In this document: positions 35,928 through 45,020 of the stretch, piece after piece
How the letters are laid out: each line of letters starts with the position of its first letter
How positions within the stretch are numbered: position 1 is the stretch's first letter
Assembly (NCBI GenBank): GCA_903873415.1
Contig: CAIQOK010000134.1
Coordinates: 1-63,859, forward strand
Direction of reading: 5' to 3'
DNA: 63,859 nt
Source: an uncultured Verrucomicrobiota bacterium
GTDB taxonomy: Bacteria; Verrucomicrobiota; Verrucomicrobiia; Limisphaerales; CAIQOK01
Made by a program: the position numbers and the translations under genes
The notes under the pieces: generated by a model
What the model saw: the letters and a program-made list of their open reading frames with translations, nothing else
Database searches by the model: none
Told to the model about the DNA's origin: nothing

Positions 35928-37130
35928 ATGAACACACTACCCACTGTCTTGGTAAGACCGGGCGAGGCGGACCGCATCCTCGCCGGACATCCTTGGATCT
36001 ACCACGGATCCATCTTGCGCGTCACCCACACGCCTGCTGACGGGGACCTCGTTCAGGTCAAGGACCACCGGCAGCGTTTGCTGGGCGTGGGTTGCTTCAA
36101 TTCCAAATCCAAGATCCATGTGCGGGTGCTGGCACCGGACAGGATCGAACTGGATCTGGCCTTCTTCGAGCAGCGGATTCGCGAATCCCTGGCCGTGCGG
36201 CAGAAGCACCTTCCCGACGCCACATCCTTCCGGGTGGTCAACGCCGAAAGCGATTTTCTGAGCGGCGTGATCGTGGACAAATACGAAGACGTGCTCGTCT
36301 TGCAGATTTCCTCCTTGGGCATGGACCTGCGGAAGGATCTGATCATCAGCGCGCTGGAAAAGATCTTCAACCCGCGGGCGATCCTGGAACGGAGCGAGGC
36401 GGCCTCGCGCAAATTCGAAGGGCTGGCCGAATCCAGCGGAATCCTCCGGGGCGAACTGACCGGACCGATCAACGTCCGGCTCAACGGACTAAAGTTTGAA
36501 ACTGATCCGGTCGCCGGCCACAAGACCGGGCTGTATCTCGACCAGCAGGCCAATTACCAAGCCGTGGCCAGGTTCGCTCCCGGGGCGCACGTGCTCGATT
36601 GCTTCAGCTTCCTGGGCGGTTTCGGACTCCACGCCGCCCATGCAGGTGCCGCCAGCGTCCACCTGCTCGACCAGAGTGCCGAGGCCGTTGCAGCCAGCCA
36701 GCGCAATGCCGCGGCCAATGGGCTGGCGGAAAAGTGCTCTTTTGAAACAACCAATGTGTTTGACTGGCTCAAGGCCCAGACCCGCACCGAGGCCAATGAG
36801 AAACTCGTCCCAAAGTTCGACCTGATCATTCTGGATCCCCCGTCCTTCACCCGCAACCGCGCCTCGGTACCCGACGCGCTGCGCGGCTACAAGGAAATCC
36901 ATCTCCGCGCGCTCAAACTGCTGCGGCCGCGCGGCATCCTCGCCACATTCTGCTGCTCGCATCATGTCGACGCGGAGCTGTTCCAAGACAGCCTGCTTTC
37001 GGCGGCCTTTGACGCCCACAAGATCCTGCGCCGCGTCGCCACTTACTCCCAAGGACTCGACCACCCGGTCATCCCGATGATTCCGGAGACGGAGTATCTC
37101 AAGGGCTTTGCCTTTGAACTGGTCCGGTGA
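35928..37130 (+). CDS. Class I SAM-dependent rRNA methyltransferase (RlmI-like)
   Basis: Probably methylates a cytosine in 23S rRNA. The ATG at 35928 gives 400 aa and heads the PUA-like start (VLVRPGEADRILAGHPWIYH). A linking beta domain follows (FNSKSKIHVRVLAPD) and the SAM-binding domain holds KTGLYLDQQANY, LDCFSFLGGFGLHAA and the catalytic-type motif LIILDPPSFTRN, with CCSHHV at the end, as in RlmI. A TTG 16 codons upstream is open but poorly conserved. It converges on the ZIP transporter gene, with a strong hairpin between them. Confidence 0.9.
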   Translation: MNTLPTVLVRPGEADRILAGHPWIYHGSILRVTHTPADGDLVQVKDHRQRLLGVGCFNSKSKIHVRVLAPDRIELDLAFFEQRIRESLAVRQKHLPDATSFRVVNAESDFLSGVIVDKYEDVLVLQISSLGMDLRKDLIISALEKIFNPRAILERSEAASRKFEGLAESSGILRGELTGPINVRLNGLKFETDPVAGHKTGLYLDQQANYQAVARFAPGAHVLDCFSFLGGFGLHAAHAGAASVHLLDQSAEAVAASQRNAAANGLAEKCSFETTNVFDWLKAQTRTEANEKLVPKFDLIILDPPSFTRNRASVPDALRGYKEIHLRALKLLRPRGILATFCCSHHVDAELFQDSLLSAAFDAHKILRRVATYSQGLDHPVIPMIPETEYLKGFAFELVR

Positions 37131-37143
37131 TTCCGGGCAGGAA

Positions 37144-37177
37144 GGGCCGCCAGTCCGGGATTTCCGGAGGGCGGCCC
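37144..37177. terminator. Two-tier hairpin between convergent genes
   Basis: GGGCCGCC (37144-37151) pairs perfectly with GGCGGCCC (37170-37177), and inside it TCCGG (37154-37158) pairs with CCGGA (37164-37168) around GATTT. It lies 14 bp after the RlmI-like stop and 15 bp before the ZIP stop on the other strand, where a bidirectional terminator is expected. No U-tract follows on either strand, so Rho or an unusual mechanism may be needed. Confidence 0.6.
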
Positions 37178-37191
37178 GATAAGAGGCAAGG

Positions 37192-38097
37192 TTAGCCTGC
37201 CAAACCGCTGCCAAGCGAAGCGCTCGCTCCGGCTTCCAGGCGACCAATCAGCACCGCCGCCGTCAAGCCCAAGATCAGCGCGATGGAGAGCTTGAACCTG
37301 TCATGGGAATGGAACTGCAGTTCCGGCAGCAGGTCGCTTCCCGCAATACAGAGAAAGGTGCCGGCGCAAAATGCCAACGCGCATCCCAGAAACACCGCGT
37401 TGGAATCCGTGTATTGCCCCGCCCCGAAATAAAACAGTGCGGCCCCCAAGGGGGTGGCCAAGGCAAACAGGCCGTTGAGGAGCTGGCGCGAAAACCTCGA
37501 ACTCCCACCAGCTGTCATCAGGGTGGCCACAGCCATGGCGTCGAAGGGCTTATGAAGAATCACCGCCAGAGCCACACCCAAACCGGCCAGCCCGGCATGA
37601 CCATGAATGCCTGCCTCCACCGCAGCAGCCAGAGCCAATCCATCCAGAAGCGAGTGCAGGCTTAATCCCAGAGCGGTCCCCACCCAGGACAACTGCTTGG
37701 CCGATTTATCCGCCAAGGTGTGTGCGTGGCTTGCCACCACGGTGCCGGCGCTCCCACCCGGACCGGATTGATCCTCTTGATCATGGGAACAACAATCCTC
37801 CGGATCACCTTCCGGCAGGTCGTGATGGTGGAAATGAAAGAAGCGCTGCAGAAAAAACATCACCAGAAATCCGGCCAGCACCCAGACCACAGCCCGGTCA
37901 GCTGAGTGCAATTGCACCGCCGCCTCCGGCAGGAAATGCAGCAACGCAATCCCCAGCATGAGTCCGGCAACAAAACTTGTCGCCAACTGCAAGCGTGTGT
38001 GAGTTAGATGGATAAGAAGTGGAAGAGACCCGCCTGCCAGCGAGGCAAAAAGGACAAGAAAACAATAAATGGCCAGCAACCAACCGGTCGAAATCAT
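37192..38097 (-). CDS. ZIP family metal transporter
   Basis: Zinc/divalent metal permease, about 301 aa from the ATG at 38097 (MISTGWLLAIYC); an ATG ten codons upstream is also open. Eight hydrophobic segments. The metal site is in LGLSLHSLLDGLALAAAVE and ALAVILHKPFDAMAVAT. A cytoplasmic His-rich loop (FHFHHHDLPEGDPEDCCSHD) between spans 3 and 4 is usual for ZIPs. The canonical HExPE-type motif is replaced by HKPFD. Alone between the che operon and the rRNA methyltransferase. Confidence 0.88.
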   Translation of the reverse strand: MISTGWLLAIYCFLVLFASLAGGSLPLLIHLTHTRLQLATSFVAGLMLGIALLHFLPEAAVQLHSADRAVVWVLAGFLVMFFLQRFFHFHHHDLPEGDPEDCCSHDQEDQSGPGGSAGTVVASHAHTLADKSAKQLSWVGTALGLSLHSLLDGLALAAAVEAGIHGHAGLAGLGVALAVILHKPFDAMAVATLMTAGGSSRFSRQLLNGLFALATPLGAALFYFGAGQYTDSNAVFLGCALAFCAGTFLCIAGSDLLPELQFHSHDRFKLSIALILGLTAAVLIGRLEAGASASLGSGLAG

Positions 38098-38452
38098 CCC
38101 CAACTGATATTTGATCCGGAGCCCCAACGCCAGTGGAAAGAGCCCCCACGCGATGGCTGAAAATCCCTCAGGGCCTCACGCCCCAGTTTCCGTAATTTTC
38201 CCTGGGGTCAGCGGAAGACAAAACCACAGTTGGCAGCGTCCGATTCCGAGTATCCTTAGCTGTGGGCTTGTTTTGAAAAAAGTAAGAACATCCGATGAAG
38301 GACACCATTTACAAGACGGAAAAACCCTTCAGGAATCGGCCTTAAAAATATCCGCGTGACTCTTCCGCTCTCGTTTCAAAATCGAGGCAAAATCAGAGGG
38401 GCACAAACGGGAACATCAAAGCCTCCCGGCGTGGAGCCGCCTGGGGTCCGGA
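38098..38452. other. 355-bp spacer between the ZIP gene and the che operon end
   Basis: No gene seen. Just after the che operon (minus strand) a hairpin with a bulged T, CCCGGCG/CGCC-T-GGG (38425-38445), could end transcription, although no U-tract follows. A second pair, CCCCAG (38181-38186) and CTGGGG (38202-38207), lies nearer the ZIP start and might be an operator or leader stem. I found no zinc-box (Zur) palindrome. Confidence 0.4.
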
Positions 38453-39739
38453 TCAAAATTGGACCCGAACAATTGAAAAATCATCATCCAGCGGACCTTC
38501 TCCGTGACGTGCCCGCAACCACTGAAAAAGGCGCTCTAACCCATCGGGTTGGGGCCCGTGTTGCTGCATGAACCGCTCAAATTCATCAAACTCCAGCATC
38601 CTACCCGCGGAATCAGCCACCTCGTAACATCCGTCACACAATACCAGCAACTGCGAACCAGGCGGCACCTGACAGGACTGGGCAGTATAAACCATATCCT
38701 CCATCGCCCCAATGATCAGTCCGGGAGCCAGCAAACGCTGACTGGTGCTGCCACCCGCCGTAGAAGGAGTCAATAATAAGGATGCAGGATGTCCACCGCT
38801 GGCATGACGCAGGGTCCGGGTCGGTGCATGATAAACGCCGTACCAAAGCGTGAAATACATATTGTTCTGGCGCTCCATCAGGAATGCATTGTTGAGCGCC
38901 GACAGAACCGCCCCGGGATCGCGGAAGTCTGTATTGGGCAACGAGCCAGACCGGATCACGTTGATGGCCGTAACCGATAACAGGGAGGCCCCGACGCCAT
39001 GCCCGCAAACATCGAGGAGGTAAACGGCAAAATTTTCGCTGTCAATCCAGTGATAACCAAAGGCGTCTCCGCCCAGCTCGGTAGAGGGTTGATGCTGCCA
39101 ATCTACCGGGAGTGGGGATTTCGAGGGAGCCGGAAAAATGGAGCGCACATAGATCTCGGCCTCCGCCAACTCCTTGTCGAGCCGCCGCTTTGTCTGCTCC
39201 AACAACTCCTTCTCGGCCTGCAATTGAGCTAATCGCACCCGGTCCAATTCGCGGAGGCGCTGCTTCTCGATCGACGAGGTGACGCGAGCCCGGAGCAAGG
39301 TGGGATTGAAAGGTTTTGGCAAATAGTCTTCCGCACCCGCCTCGATGCATTTCACCGCATTGTCCACCTGCTCGGCTCCGGAAATCACAATGACCGGCAG
39401 TCCCCGCAGCTGAGGATCCCCTTTGATGGCCACCAAAACCTCCATCCCGTTCATCTCCGGCATTTCCATGTCCAGCAGCATCAGCCCGAACGGGTGCTTC
39501 TGCGCCAGCTCGACCGCCTGGCGCCCATCTGCAGCTTCGGTAATATTTTCAAAGCCCAGCGCCTTCAGAGACCGGATTAAAGCCAGCCGCATGGTGCGAC
39601 TATCGTCCACCACCAATACGGGCGTTGACTTAAGCGCAGCGGAGGGGTCGTCCACCAGCACTGCCACTGCGGGAATATCGCTCTTCGGGAGCGGGATATT
39701 GGCAGCGGCTGCGACCGGAGATGGAATTTGATTGGACAT
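38453..39739 (-). CDS. Response regulator with C-terminal PP2C (RsbU/SpoIIE-type) phosphatase
   Basis: 428 aa. Receiver domain with phospho-Asp90 (GLMLLDMEMPEMNG) and Lys in DYLPKPFN, a helical coiled linker (RLAQLQAEKELLEQTKRRL) and a SpoIIE-type serine phosphatase domain: GGDAFGYHWID, LLDVCGHGVGASLLS, LWYGVYHAPTRTLRHASGGH and the terminal DDFSIV. The acidic residues that bind manganese in this family appear present. Last gene of the cheA operon, 54 bp after cheY. CheA phosphorylation of the receiver would be expected to switch the phosphatase, whose usual targets are phosphorylated STAS proteins; one is encoded at 47727. Confidence 0.93.
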   Translation of the reverse strand: MSNQIPSPVAAAANIPLPKSDIPAVAVLVDDPSAALKSTPVLVVDDSRTMRLALIRSLKALGFENITEAADGRQAVELAQKHPFGLMLLDMEMPEMNGMEVLVAIKGDPQLRGLPVIVISGAEQVDNAVKCIEAGAEDYLPKPFNPTLLRARVTSSIEKQRLRELDRVRLAQLQAEKELLEQTKRRLDKELAEAEIYVRSIFPAPSKSPLPVDWQHQPSTELGGDAFGYHWIDSENFAVYLLDVCGHGVGASLLSVTAINVIRSGSLPNTDFRDPGAVLSALNNAFLMERQNNMYFTLWYGVYHAPTRTLRHASGGHPASLLLTPSTAGGSTSQRLLAPGLIIGAMEDMVYTAQSCQVPPGSQLLVLCDGCYEVADSAGRMLEFDEFERFMQQHGPQPDGLERLFQWLRARHGEGPLDDDFSIVRVQF

Positions 39740-39793
39740 AATTTTTTAGAAATAACTTCAGTTCAACAAATGGGGAGGGGTCTGGAATTATGC

Positions 39794-40174
39794 CTACGCA
39801 CGAGGCACGAGGGGAATCAATCTTGCCGCTTTTGCCAAAAGCTTATCGTCCTGAAAGGGCTTGATGATATAGTCCCTTACGCCCAGTCGGGCGACGATGG
39901 CGATTTTCTCAGGACTTGAATCTGCCGTCAACATGATGACCGGAGTCCTTTTAAGTTCCGGATTAGCGCGCAGGTTCTGCAGCATCGCAATGCCATCCAT
40001 GACCGGCATATTGTAGTCCAGTATAATCAAGTCCGGACGCTCGCGGGCAGCCACAGCCAACCCCTCCTCGCCGTTTGCGGCCTCGAGCATTTCACATTCA
40101 AAAGGACGAAACACACGGCCGAGCAGGACCCGGATGGTTTTGCTGTCATCAACGCTTAGAATTTTGGGAGGCAT
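39794..40174 (-). CDS. cheY: CheY-type single-domain response regulator
   Basis: 126 aa from the ATG at 40174 (MPPKILSVDDSKTIR). Acidic pair Asp9-Asp10, phospho-acceptor Asp53 (DLIILDYNMPVMDG), Thr/Ser in VIMLTADSS and Lys in YIIKPFQDD. No output domain. It lies 7 bp after cheX, which encodes a CheY-P phosphatase. In a motile cell it would carry the signal from CheA to the flagellar switch. A longer frame to 40249 lacks support. Confidence 0.95.
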   Translation of the reverse strand: MPPKILSVDDSKTIRVLLGRVFRPFECEMLEAANGEEGLAVAARERPDLIILDYNMPVMDGIAMLQNLRANPELKRTPVIMLTADSSPEKIAIVARLGVRDYIIKPFQDDKLLAKAARLIPLVPRA

Positions 40175-40181
40175 AACGACC

Positions 40182-40661
40182 TCAGTAGGTTTTGATTTCC
40201 AGACTGAACCACTGTCCTGCACAACACCAGTGTGTGCAGACATCCTCATGCCCGGGTGTTAAATCGACTTTGTAATCAGGCTCAATCCGAACCACCGGAG
40301 GGCTCAGAAGGCAGGGCTTTCCATTGGAAATCCAATGCGCGGCCACCCGGCCGGCTAACATATTACAAATCTCGCCGACAATATCCTTTAGCTCGGCGGC
40401 GGGCACCTCGTTCGGATCCGCATGACCAAAGACCCGTGCAGCGGCGGCCCGGGCAAGGTCCGGGGCAAACCGAAGGGTAACCGTGCAAAGAGCGCGGCCA
40501 TCGGAAATCGTCACCACCCCATCAAGACAGGGAATTACAGCGGCAGGAATCCTGGAATCGCCCTCGCTGAGGACAACCACGGGCAAGGACAACAATTGCG
40601 GCAGGACGGCGGTGATAGCCGACTCAGCCAGCTGGCGCGATTGAAGTGCGGAAAGTGACAT
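40182..40661 (-). CDS. cheX: CheX-like CheY-P phosphatase
   Basis: 159 aa, single CheC/CheX-like domain. The catalytic E-x-x-N signature is seen in ELKDIVGEICNMLAGRV (Glu and Asn of EICN). Dephosphorylates CheY-P. No CheZ, CheC or CheD is encoded nearby, so this is the only visible way to reset CheY-P. 3 bp after cheB and 7 bp before cheY in the same operon. Confidence 0.82.
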   Translation of the reverse strand: MSLSALQSRQLAESAITAVLPQLLSLPVVVLSEGDSRIPAAVIPCLDGVVTISDGRALCTVTLRFAPDLARAAAARVFGHADPNEVPAAELKDIVGEICNMLAGRVAAHWISNGKPCLLSPPVVRIEPDYKVDLTPGHEDVCTHWCCAGQWFSLEIKTY

Positions 40662-40664
40662 GAA

Positions 40665-41726
40665 TTATGAATGGGAGGGGCGGGACAAAGCACTAAGAAT
40701 GGCTTGGGCAATTCTTGGCAGGGGCTGGATGTCGACAGCCGCATTGAGTTTAATCGCCGCCTGAGGCATGCCGTAAACAACACAGCTGTCCTCATGTTCA
40801 GCCAGGGTGTAGGCACCCGCCGCACGAAGGGCGAGCAACCCTCGGGCACCATCCACTCCCATACCGGTCAGAAGAGCCGCCACCGCGTTACGCCCGGCCA
40901 GTTCCGCACCGGAGCGAAAAAGCAAATCCACCGCCGGCCTGCAATGATGCACAGGCGGCGACTGGGTCAGCCGAACCTTGTATCCGCGCCCTCCCGGCAT
41001 CAGAATCAAATGAAAATCCCCCGGAGCCACCACGCAAAGCCCCGGATGCAACTCCTCACCATCCACAGCCTCGCGCACCGTGAACGGGCACATTTGATCA
41101 AGGTGTTGGGCCATAATACGCGAAAAAGTGCTTGGAATATGCTGCACAATCACGATCGGAGGCAGCCCGTTGGGCAGCTGCGGGAGCAGGGAACGCAACG
41201 CCTCGACGCCTCCCGTCGAAGAACCGATAAGAATGATCCGGCGACTGGAGAATTGGCCGGGCACGACAGGCGCCAGAGCCGGACTGGATGGAACAGCAGC
41301 CACCGTTTTAGGCTGGCGCCGCCTTGATCGTGCCGCCGCTTTGACGAGGCTCGCCAGTTTCCGGGACAACTGTCGCAAATTGCGGCTGCCATCCGGTTTG
41401 CCCAGCACATCCAAGGCTCCTGCGTTTAGCGCCTCCAAAGCCTTCGCGGATCCAGCCGGGGTCAGGGAACTGACCACAATCACCGGGACGGGATGATGCT
41501 CCTGTAAAATTTTGAGAAAGGTCAGCCCATCCATCCGAGGCATCTCCAGATCCAACGTGATGACGTCGGGTTCCAGCTGGAGGATTTTCTCCCGGGCATC
41601 GTAAGGATCGCTTGCCAAAGCAACGACCTCGATCTCCGGATCCTGCGCCAGGGCATCCCGGATAGCCAGACGGGCCAACGCGGAATCGTCGACCACAATC
41701 ACCCGGATTTTTTGTGCGGGTTTCAT
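40665..41726 (-). CDS. cheB: Chemotaxis methylesterase/glutamine deamidase CheB
   Basis: 353 aa. Receiver domain with phospho-Asp59 (DVITLDLEMPRMDGLTF), a linker, then the methylesterase domain with catalytic Ser170 in LIGSSTGGVEAL, His in VQHIPSTFSRIMAQ and Asp in TGMGVDGARGLL. Removes methyl groups from the MCP. It begins 6 bp after the small frame at 41733 and ends 3 bp before cheX. No clear Shine-Dalgarno precedes its ATG, so translation may depend on the upstream frame. Confidence 0.95.
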   Translation of the reverse strand: MKPAQKIRVIVVDDSALARLAIRDALAQDPEIEVVALASDPYDAREKILQLEPDVITLDLEMPRMDGLTFLKILQEHHPVPVIVVSSLTPAGSAKALEALNAGALDVLGKPDGSRNLRQLSRKLASLVKAAARSRRRQPKTVAAVPSSPALAPVVPGQFSSRRIILIGSSTGGVEALRSLLPQLPNGLPPIVIVQHIPSTFSRIMAQHLDQMCPFTVREAVDGEELHPGLCVVAPGDFHLILMPGGRGYKVRLTQSPPVHHCRPAVDLLFRSGAELAGRNAVAALLTGMGVDGARGLLALRAAGAYTLAEHEDSCVVYGMPQAAIKLNAAVDIQPLPRIAQAILSALSRPSHS

Positions 41727-41732
41727 TGACGC

Positions 41733-41954
41733 TTATTTTTCCGCGAGTCGCGCCCCGACCCGGATGGTTTTAGAAACGCGGGATTCGGGAAGCCTCAGAG
41801 CCGCGCGCGATCCGGAAGTGGTTTGCATGGATTGAATGAGACCCAAGAACCCGAGTGGCCGCAAGCCGTTAAAGTGACCCGGCAAACAATGCGACCCCCA
41901 CCCTGCGGCGGCAGGCGGCATGGACGCGGCCGGGCATTCTAAAAAAACATTCAT
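41733..41954 (-). CDS. Small hypothetical protein between cheR and cheB
   Basis: A 73-codon frame that fills the space between cheR and cheB almost exactly (8 bp after the cheR stop, 6 bp before the cheB start). Its ATG follows AAGGATGA, an acceptable if close Shine-Dalgarno. The product (start MNVFLECPAASMPPAAAGWG) matches no family I know, and it does not have the CheD signature HTLLGSC. It may be a real small protein, a translation-coupling leader or chance. Confidence 0.4.
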   Translation of the reverse strand: MNVFLECPAASMPPAAAGWGSHCLPGHFNGLRPLGFLGLIQSMQTTSGSRAALRLPESRVSKTIRVGARLAEK

Positions 41955-41962
41955 CCTTCAAG

Positions 41963-42805
41963 TCAGGGCCGGCGATAAATTCCTTGCTTAATGGAGACCA
42001 GCCCATGCCGGATTCCGAGTAGACTTTCCGAGTGCCCCACAAACAGGTAGCCACCCGGAGCCAGATATCGGGCCAGTCGCTGCACCGCAATCGCCCGGGA
42101 GGGGGGATCAAAATATATCATCACATTCCGGCAGAAAATCACATGCTGTTTCAGGGGCACGGGATATTCATTCTGGAACAGGTTGACGCGCTCGAAACGG
42201 ACCCGCTGGCGCAGCTCCGGCTTAAAGCGGCAATACCCCTCGGCGGGTCCTACTCCCTTTTGAAAATACCGCTTTAGCAATTCCACCGGGACGGGCTGAA
42301 CCGAATCCATGCTGTAGACGGCCTGTTGAGCCTTTGCAATCATTCTGCGGGAAATGTCCGAAGCAATCAGATTCCAGTCCGCAGAGGGATAAGCTCGGAG
42401 ATATTCGCTGAGTACGATGGCGAGAGTATAGGGCTCCTCACCGGATGAGGCAGCCGCAGACCAGATTCTCAGGGGCGTCTTTTCAGAAAGCAACTGAGGC
42501 ATCAACCCCGGAAGAATACTCCTGGTGAGAAAATTGAAATGTTCGGGCTCGCGATAGAACTTTGTATGGTTGGTGGAAATCAGATCCACCAAATGCTCAA
42601 TTTCCTCCACTCCGTTCACTGACTGAAGAAGATCACAATACTCGTCGTAGGATGAAATCCCCAGTGTGATCAGACGTTTGCGGAGGCGATTTGTCAGCAG
42701 CGTATGCTTATCGGAGCCCAACCGGATCCGGCTGTGCTTGTAGACCAGCTCGACCAGCGTCTGATAGGCCTTTTCGGAAAAATCCGCCTCTGAGGAGAAT
42801 CTCAT
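41963..42805 (-). CDS. cheR: Chemotaxis methyltransferase CheR
   Basis: 280 aa. Short N-terminal helical domain (LVELVYKHSRIRLGSDKHTL) and a SAM-binding domain with LRIWSAAASSGEEPYTLAIV and VIFCRNVMIYFDPPSR, ending YLFVGHSESLLGI. Methylates glutamates of the MCP signalling domain using SAM. Lies 32 bp after the MCP gene in the same operon. The MCP ends in NFRNF, which may be its docking pentapeptide. Confidence 0.95.
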   Translation of the reverse strand: MRFSSEADFSEKAYQTLVELVYKHSRIRLGSDKHTLLTNRLRKRLITLGISSYDEYCDLLQSVNGVEEIEHLVDLISTNHTKFYREPEHFNFLTRSILPGLMPQLLSEKTPLRIWSAAASSGEEPYTLAIVLSEYLRAYPSADWNLIASDISRRMIAKAQQAVYSMDSVQPVPVELLKRYFQKGVGPAEGYCRFKPELRQRVRFERVNLFQNEYPVPLKQHVIFCRNVMIYFDPPSRAIAVQRLARYLAPGGYLFVGHSESLLGIRHGLVSIKQGIYRRP

Positions 42806-42837
42806 TCAACTCGACCGCCGATGACCTCCTCAGAGTC

Positions 42838-44475
42838 CTAGAAATTACGGAAGTTTCCATCTTCCTTGCCAGCGGCCATCACTCCGTCCTCGGGCATCGG
42901 GATGGATTTGCGGCCGTTGTTTGAGGAGGAAACTCCGGCCTTTGCACGGGCATGGCCCCGGGCATGATTGGACGATGAGACTACTGCAGATTGGTGATTT
43001 GTGGATTGATGCGTGGAAGGCCCGCCCACCCCCGCGCCACCGACCAGCAAACGCAATTGCCCGACGAGATCCTTTAGAGTCTCTGATTGGGCGTCCAGCT
43101 CTTCGGCGGCGCTGGCACTCTCCTCGGCACTGGCTGCATTACTCTGGGTGACCTTGTCCATCTGAGCGATGGCGTTGTTAATCTGCTCAATACCCTGCGC
43201 CTGTTCCCGGGCGGCAGTGGCAATGTCTGCCACAAGCGTATCGGTCGCGGAAACCTTTTCGGCGATCTGGGTGAGAGCCTCTTCCACCTTGGCCGTGCTC
43301 TGGGAGCCCTTGCGGCTGTTCGCAATCGCAGCCTCGATCTTATCGGCTGTTTCCTTGGCTGCGGCGGCGCTGCGCTGTGCCAGCGAGCGAACTTCGTCGG
43401 CCACGACTGCAAACCCTGCACCCGCCTCGCCCGCACGAGCCGCCTCGACCGCCGCGTTCAGCGCCAGAATATTCGTCTGGAAAGCAATCTCATCGATGTT
43501 CTTCACAATCTTGGCAACCTCGGCACTGGAGGAGTCGATGGCGGCCATCGCCTGGGTCATCTCGACCATTGTTTTGGAACCGGCTTGGGCCACACCACGG
43601 GCTTCCGAGGCCAGAGATTTAGCCTTCTGCGCATTCTCCGCAGTCGCCCGGATCATGCTGGACATCTCCTCCAGCGACGTGCTGGTCTCCTCAACAGAGG
43701 AAGCCTGCTCGCTGGATCCGGAGGAAAGGGTCTGGCTGGCCATGGAGACCTGGCGGGCAGCGGCGGCTGTCTGCAGAGCTCCGCGGTCGAGGTTGGAGGC
43801 AATGTCCTGAAGCGCCTTGTTGGTGGTGCTGGTCACCTTCCAGGCCACAACAAGAGCCACCACCACGGCTATGCCCAGGGCAATACTGATCAAAAAAATG
43901 GCAGAGGCGGCATTGGACTCGCCTTTGTTGGCAGCGGCATTGCCCAGCTCAACATTGTAGTCCAAGTCAGCTTTAACAGCCTTGAGGGTGGCATCATACA
44001 AAGGATCAAGGGTGCCCTGAAGATACTTTGAAAGCTCCGAGGCGGTCTCGGCTGTCGATGTCATGTTCCTGGCCAGCAGTTCCTGCGTCTTGTTGATCGA
44101 TGCAGTCAGGGCTTCGTTCTGTTTGGTGGCTTCGTTCCAGAAGGATTTGTCCTGAGCGTCCGAGAGGAGCGGCTCATACTTTTTAAGAAGATCTGAGGCC
44201 TTTTGGATTGAAGCATTCAACCGCTTCGTGAGCTCCGCGCGGCGTTCCGTGGAAATCGTGTCGTTGAGCTGCTGGATGGCGATCATCTTCTCCTGCACGG
44301 CGGCCATGATTTCAGCCTGCAGCTCCAGGCTGGGCATCGTGTTTTTCCCCAAATCAAAAATGTTTTGCTTCAGGCCTGTTGCCCGAATGAGGGAGAAGCC
44401 ACCCAGAGCCACTGTGATGAACAGCAGAACGACAAAACCGGTGATGATCCGGCGTGATACGGTCCAGTTTTTCAT
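42838..44475 (-). CDS. Methyl-accepting chemotaxis protein
   Basis: 545 aa transmembrane receptor. First span [16 protein letters not shown], a four-helix-bundle-type periplasmic sensor (about 35-190), second span [20 protein letters not shown], a weak HAMP-like region and a signalling domain whose hairpin tip is [20 protein letters not shown], with methylation helices before and after. A flexible Ser/Asn/His-rich tail ends in EDGNFRNF, whose last five residues fit x-[HFYW]-x-x-[HFYW], the CheR/CheB docking pentapeptide. Its ATG overlaps the cheW stop by 4 bp (ATGA). It is the only full MCP in the window. Confidence 0.95.
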   Translation of the reverse strand: MKNWTVSRRIITGFVVLLFITVALGGFSLIRATGLKQNIFDLGKNTMPSLELQAEIMAAVQEKMIAIQQLNDTISTERRAELTKRLNASIQKASDLLKKYEPLLSDAQDKSFWNEATKQNEALTASINKTQELLARNMTSTAETASELSKYLQGTLDPLYDATLKAVKADLDYNVELGNAAANKGESNAASAIFLISIALGIAVVVALVVAWKVTSTTNKALQDIASNLDRGALQTAAAARQVSMASQTLSSGSSEQASSVEETSTSLEEMSSMIRATAENAQKAKSLASEARGVAQAGSKTMVEMTQAMAAIDSSSAEVAKIVKNIDEIAFQTNILALNAAVEAARAGEAGAGFAVVADEVRSLAQRSAAAAKETADKIEAAIANSRKGSQSTAKVEEALTQIAEKVSATDTLVADIATAAREQAQGIEQINNAIAQMDKVTQSNAASAEESASAAEELDAQSETLKDLVGQLRLLVGGAGVGGPSTHQSTNHQSAVVSSSNHARGHARAKAGVSSSNNGRKSIPMPEDGVMAAGKEDGNFRNF

Positions 44476-45020
44476 GATTTCAATTCAGGTTGTTGGGTTT
44501 CGGAGGTGTTTTTTGATTTAGAAATGGCAGGGAGAACAATGGCTCCATCCTCAAGAAAGATTTTTTCGATGTTCAGCAGCGTCTTGACTCCTCCTCGAAT
44601 GGTGGCGACGCCAAAAATAAAATGGGTGTCCGGCGCCCCTCCAAAATCGGGCGTGGGCTCAATATCCGCCGCGCTGAGGTGAACCACTTCCTCCACCGCA
44701 TCCACGATGGCGCCCATGTGGGTGTTTTGGCCCGAGTGGCCTTTGATCTGAACCACAATGATGCAGGCCCTCTCGCCTTGCTGAATGGAGGAGAGCTGGA
44801 ATTTCGCGCGCAAGTCCAGCACCGCAATGACCGTTCCGCGCAGATTGATCACACCCTTGATGTGTCCCGGCATGCGGGGCACCGGTGTGATCGGGCAGAG
44901 GCGGATGATTTCACGCACGTTCAAAACAGGAATGCCGTAGGACTCGGCCCCCAGGGAGAAGGTGAGATAGCGGCTGGTTTTAACATCCGCCTGCTTCAGG
45001 TTGTTATTGCTCGGCTTCAT
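44472..45020 (-). CDS. cheW: Chemotaxis coupling protein CheW
   Basis: 182 aa. Links the MCP to CheA. Motifs [39 protein letters not shown] and [13 protein letters not shown] are typical. The ATG at 45020 shares its first A with the cheA stop (TAATG), and its own stop overlaps the MCP start, so the three genes are translationally coupled. The C-terminal tail ([17 protein letters not shown]) is longer than usual. Confidence 0.95.
   Translation of the reverse strand: MKPSNNNLKQADVKTSRYLTFSLGAESYGIPVLNVREIIRLCPITPVPRMPGHIKGVINLRGTVIAVLDLRAKFQLSSIQQGERACIIVVQIKGHSGQNTHMGAIVDAVEEVVHLSAADIEPTPDFGGAPDTHFIFGVATIRGGVKTLLNIEKIFLEDGAIVLPAISKSKNTSETQQPELKS

Noticed and set aside
41733-41954. Possibility that the small frame between cheR and cheB is cheD
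   Set aside because: CheD is about 160 aa with a conserved HTLLGSC motif; the 73-aa product lacks both.
43087-44031. A 314-codon plus-strand frame opposite the MCP gene
   Set aside because: It mirrors the alanine-rich signalling helices of the MCP and has no family features.
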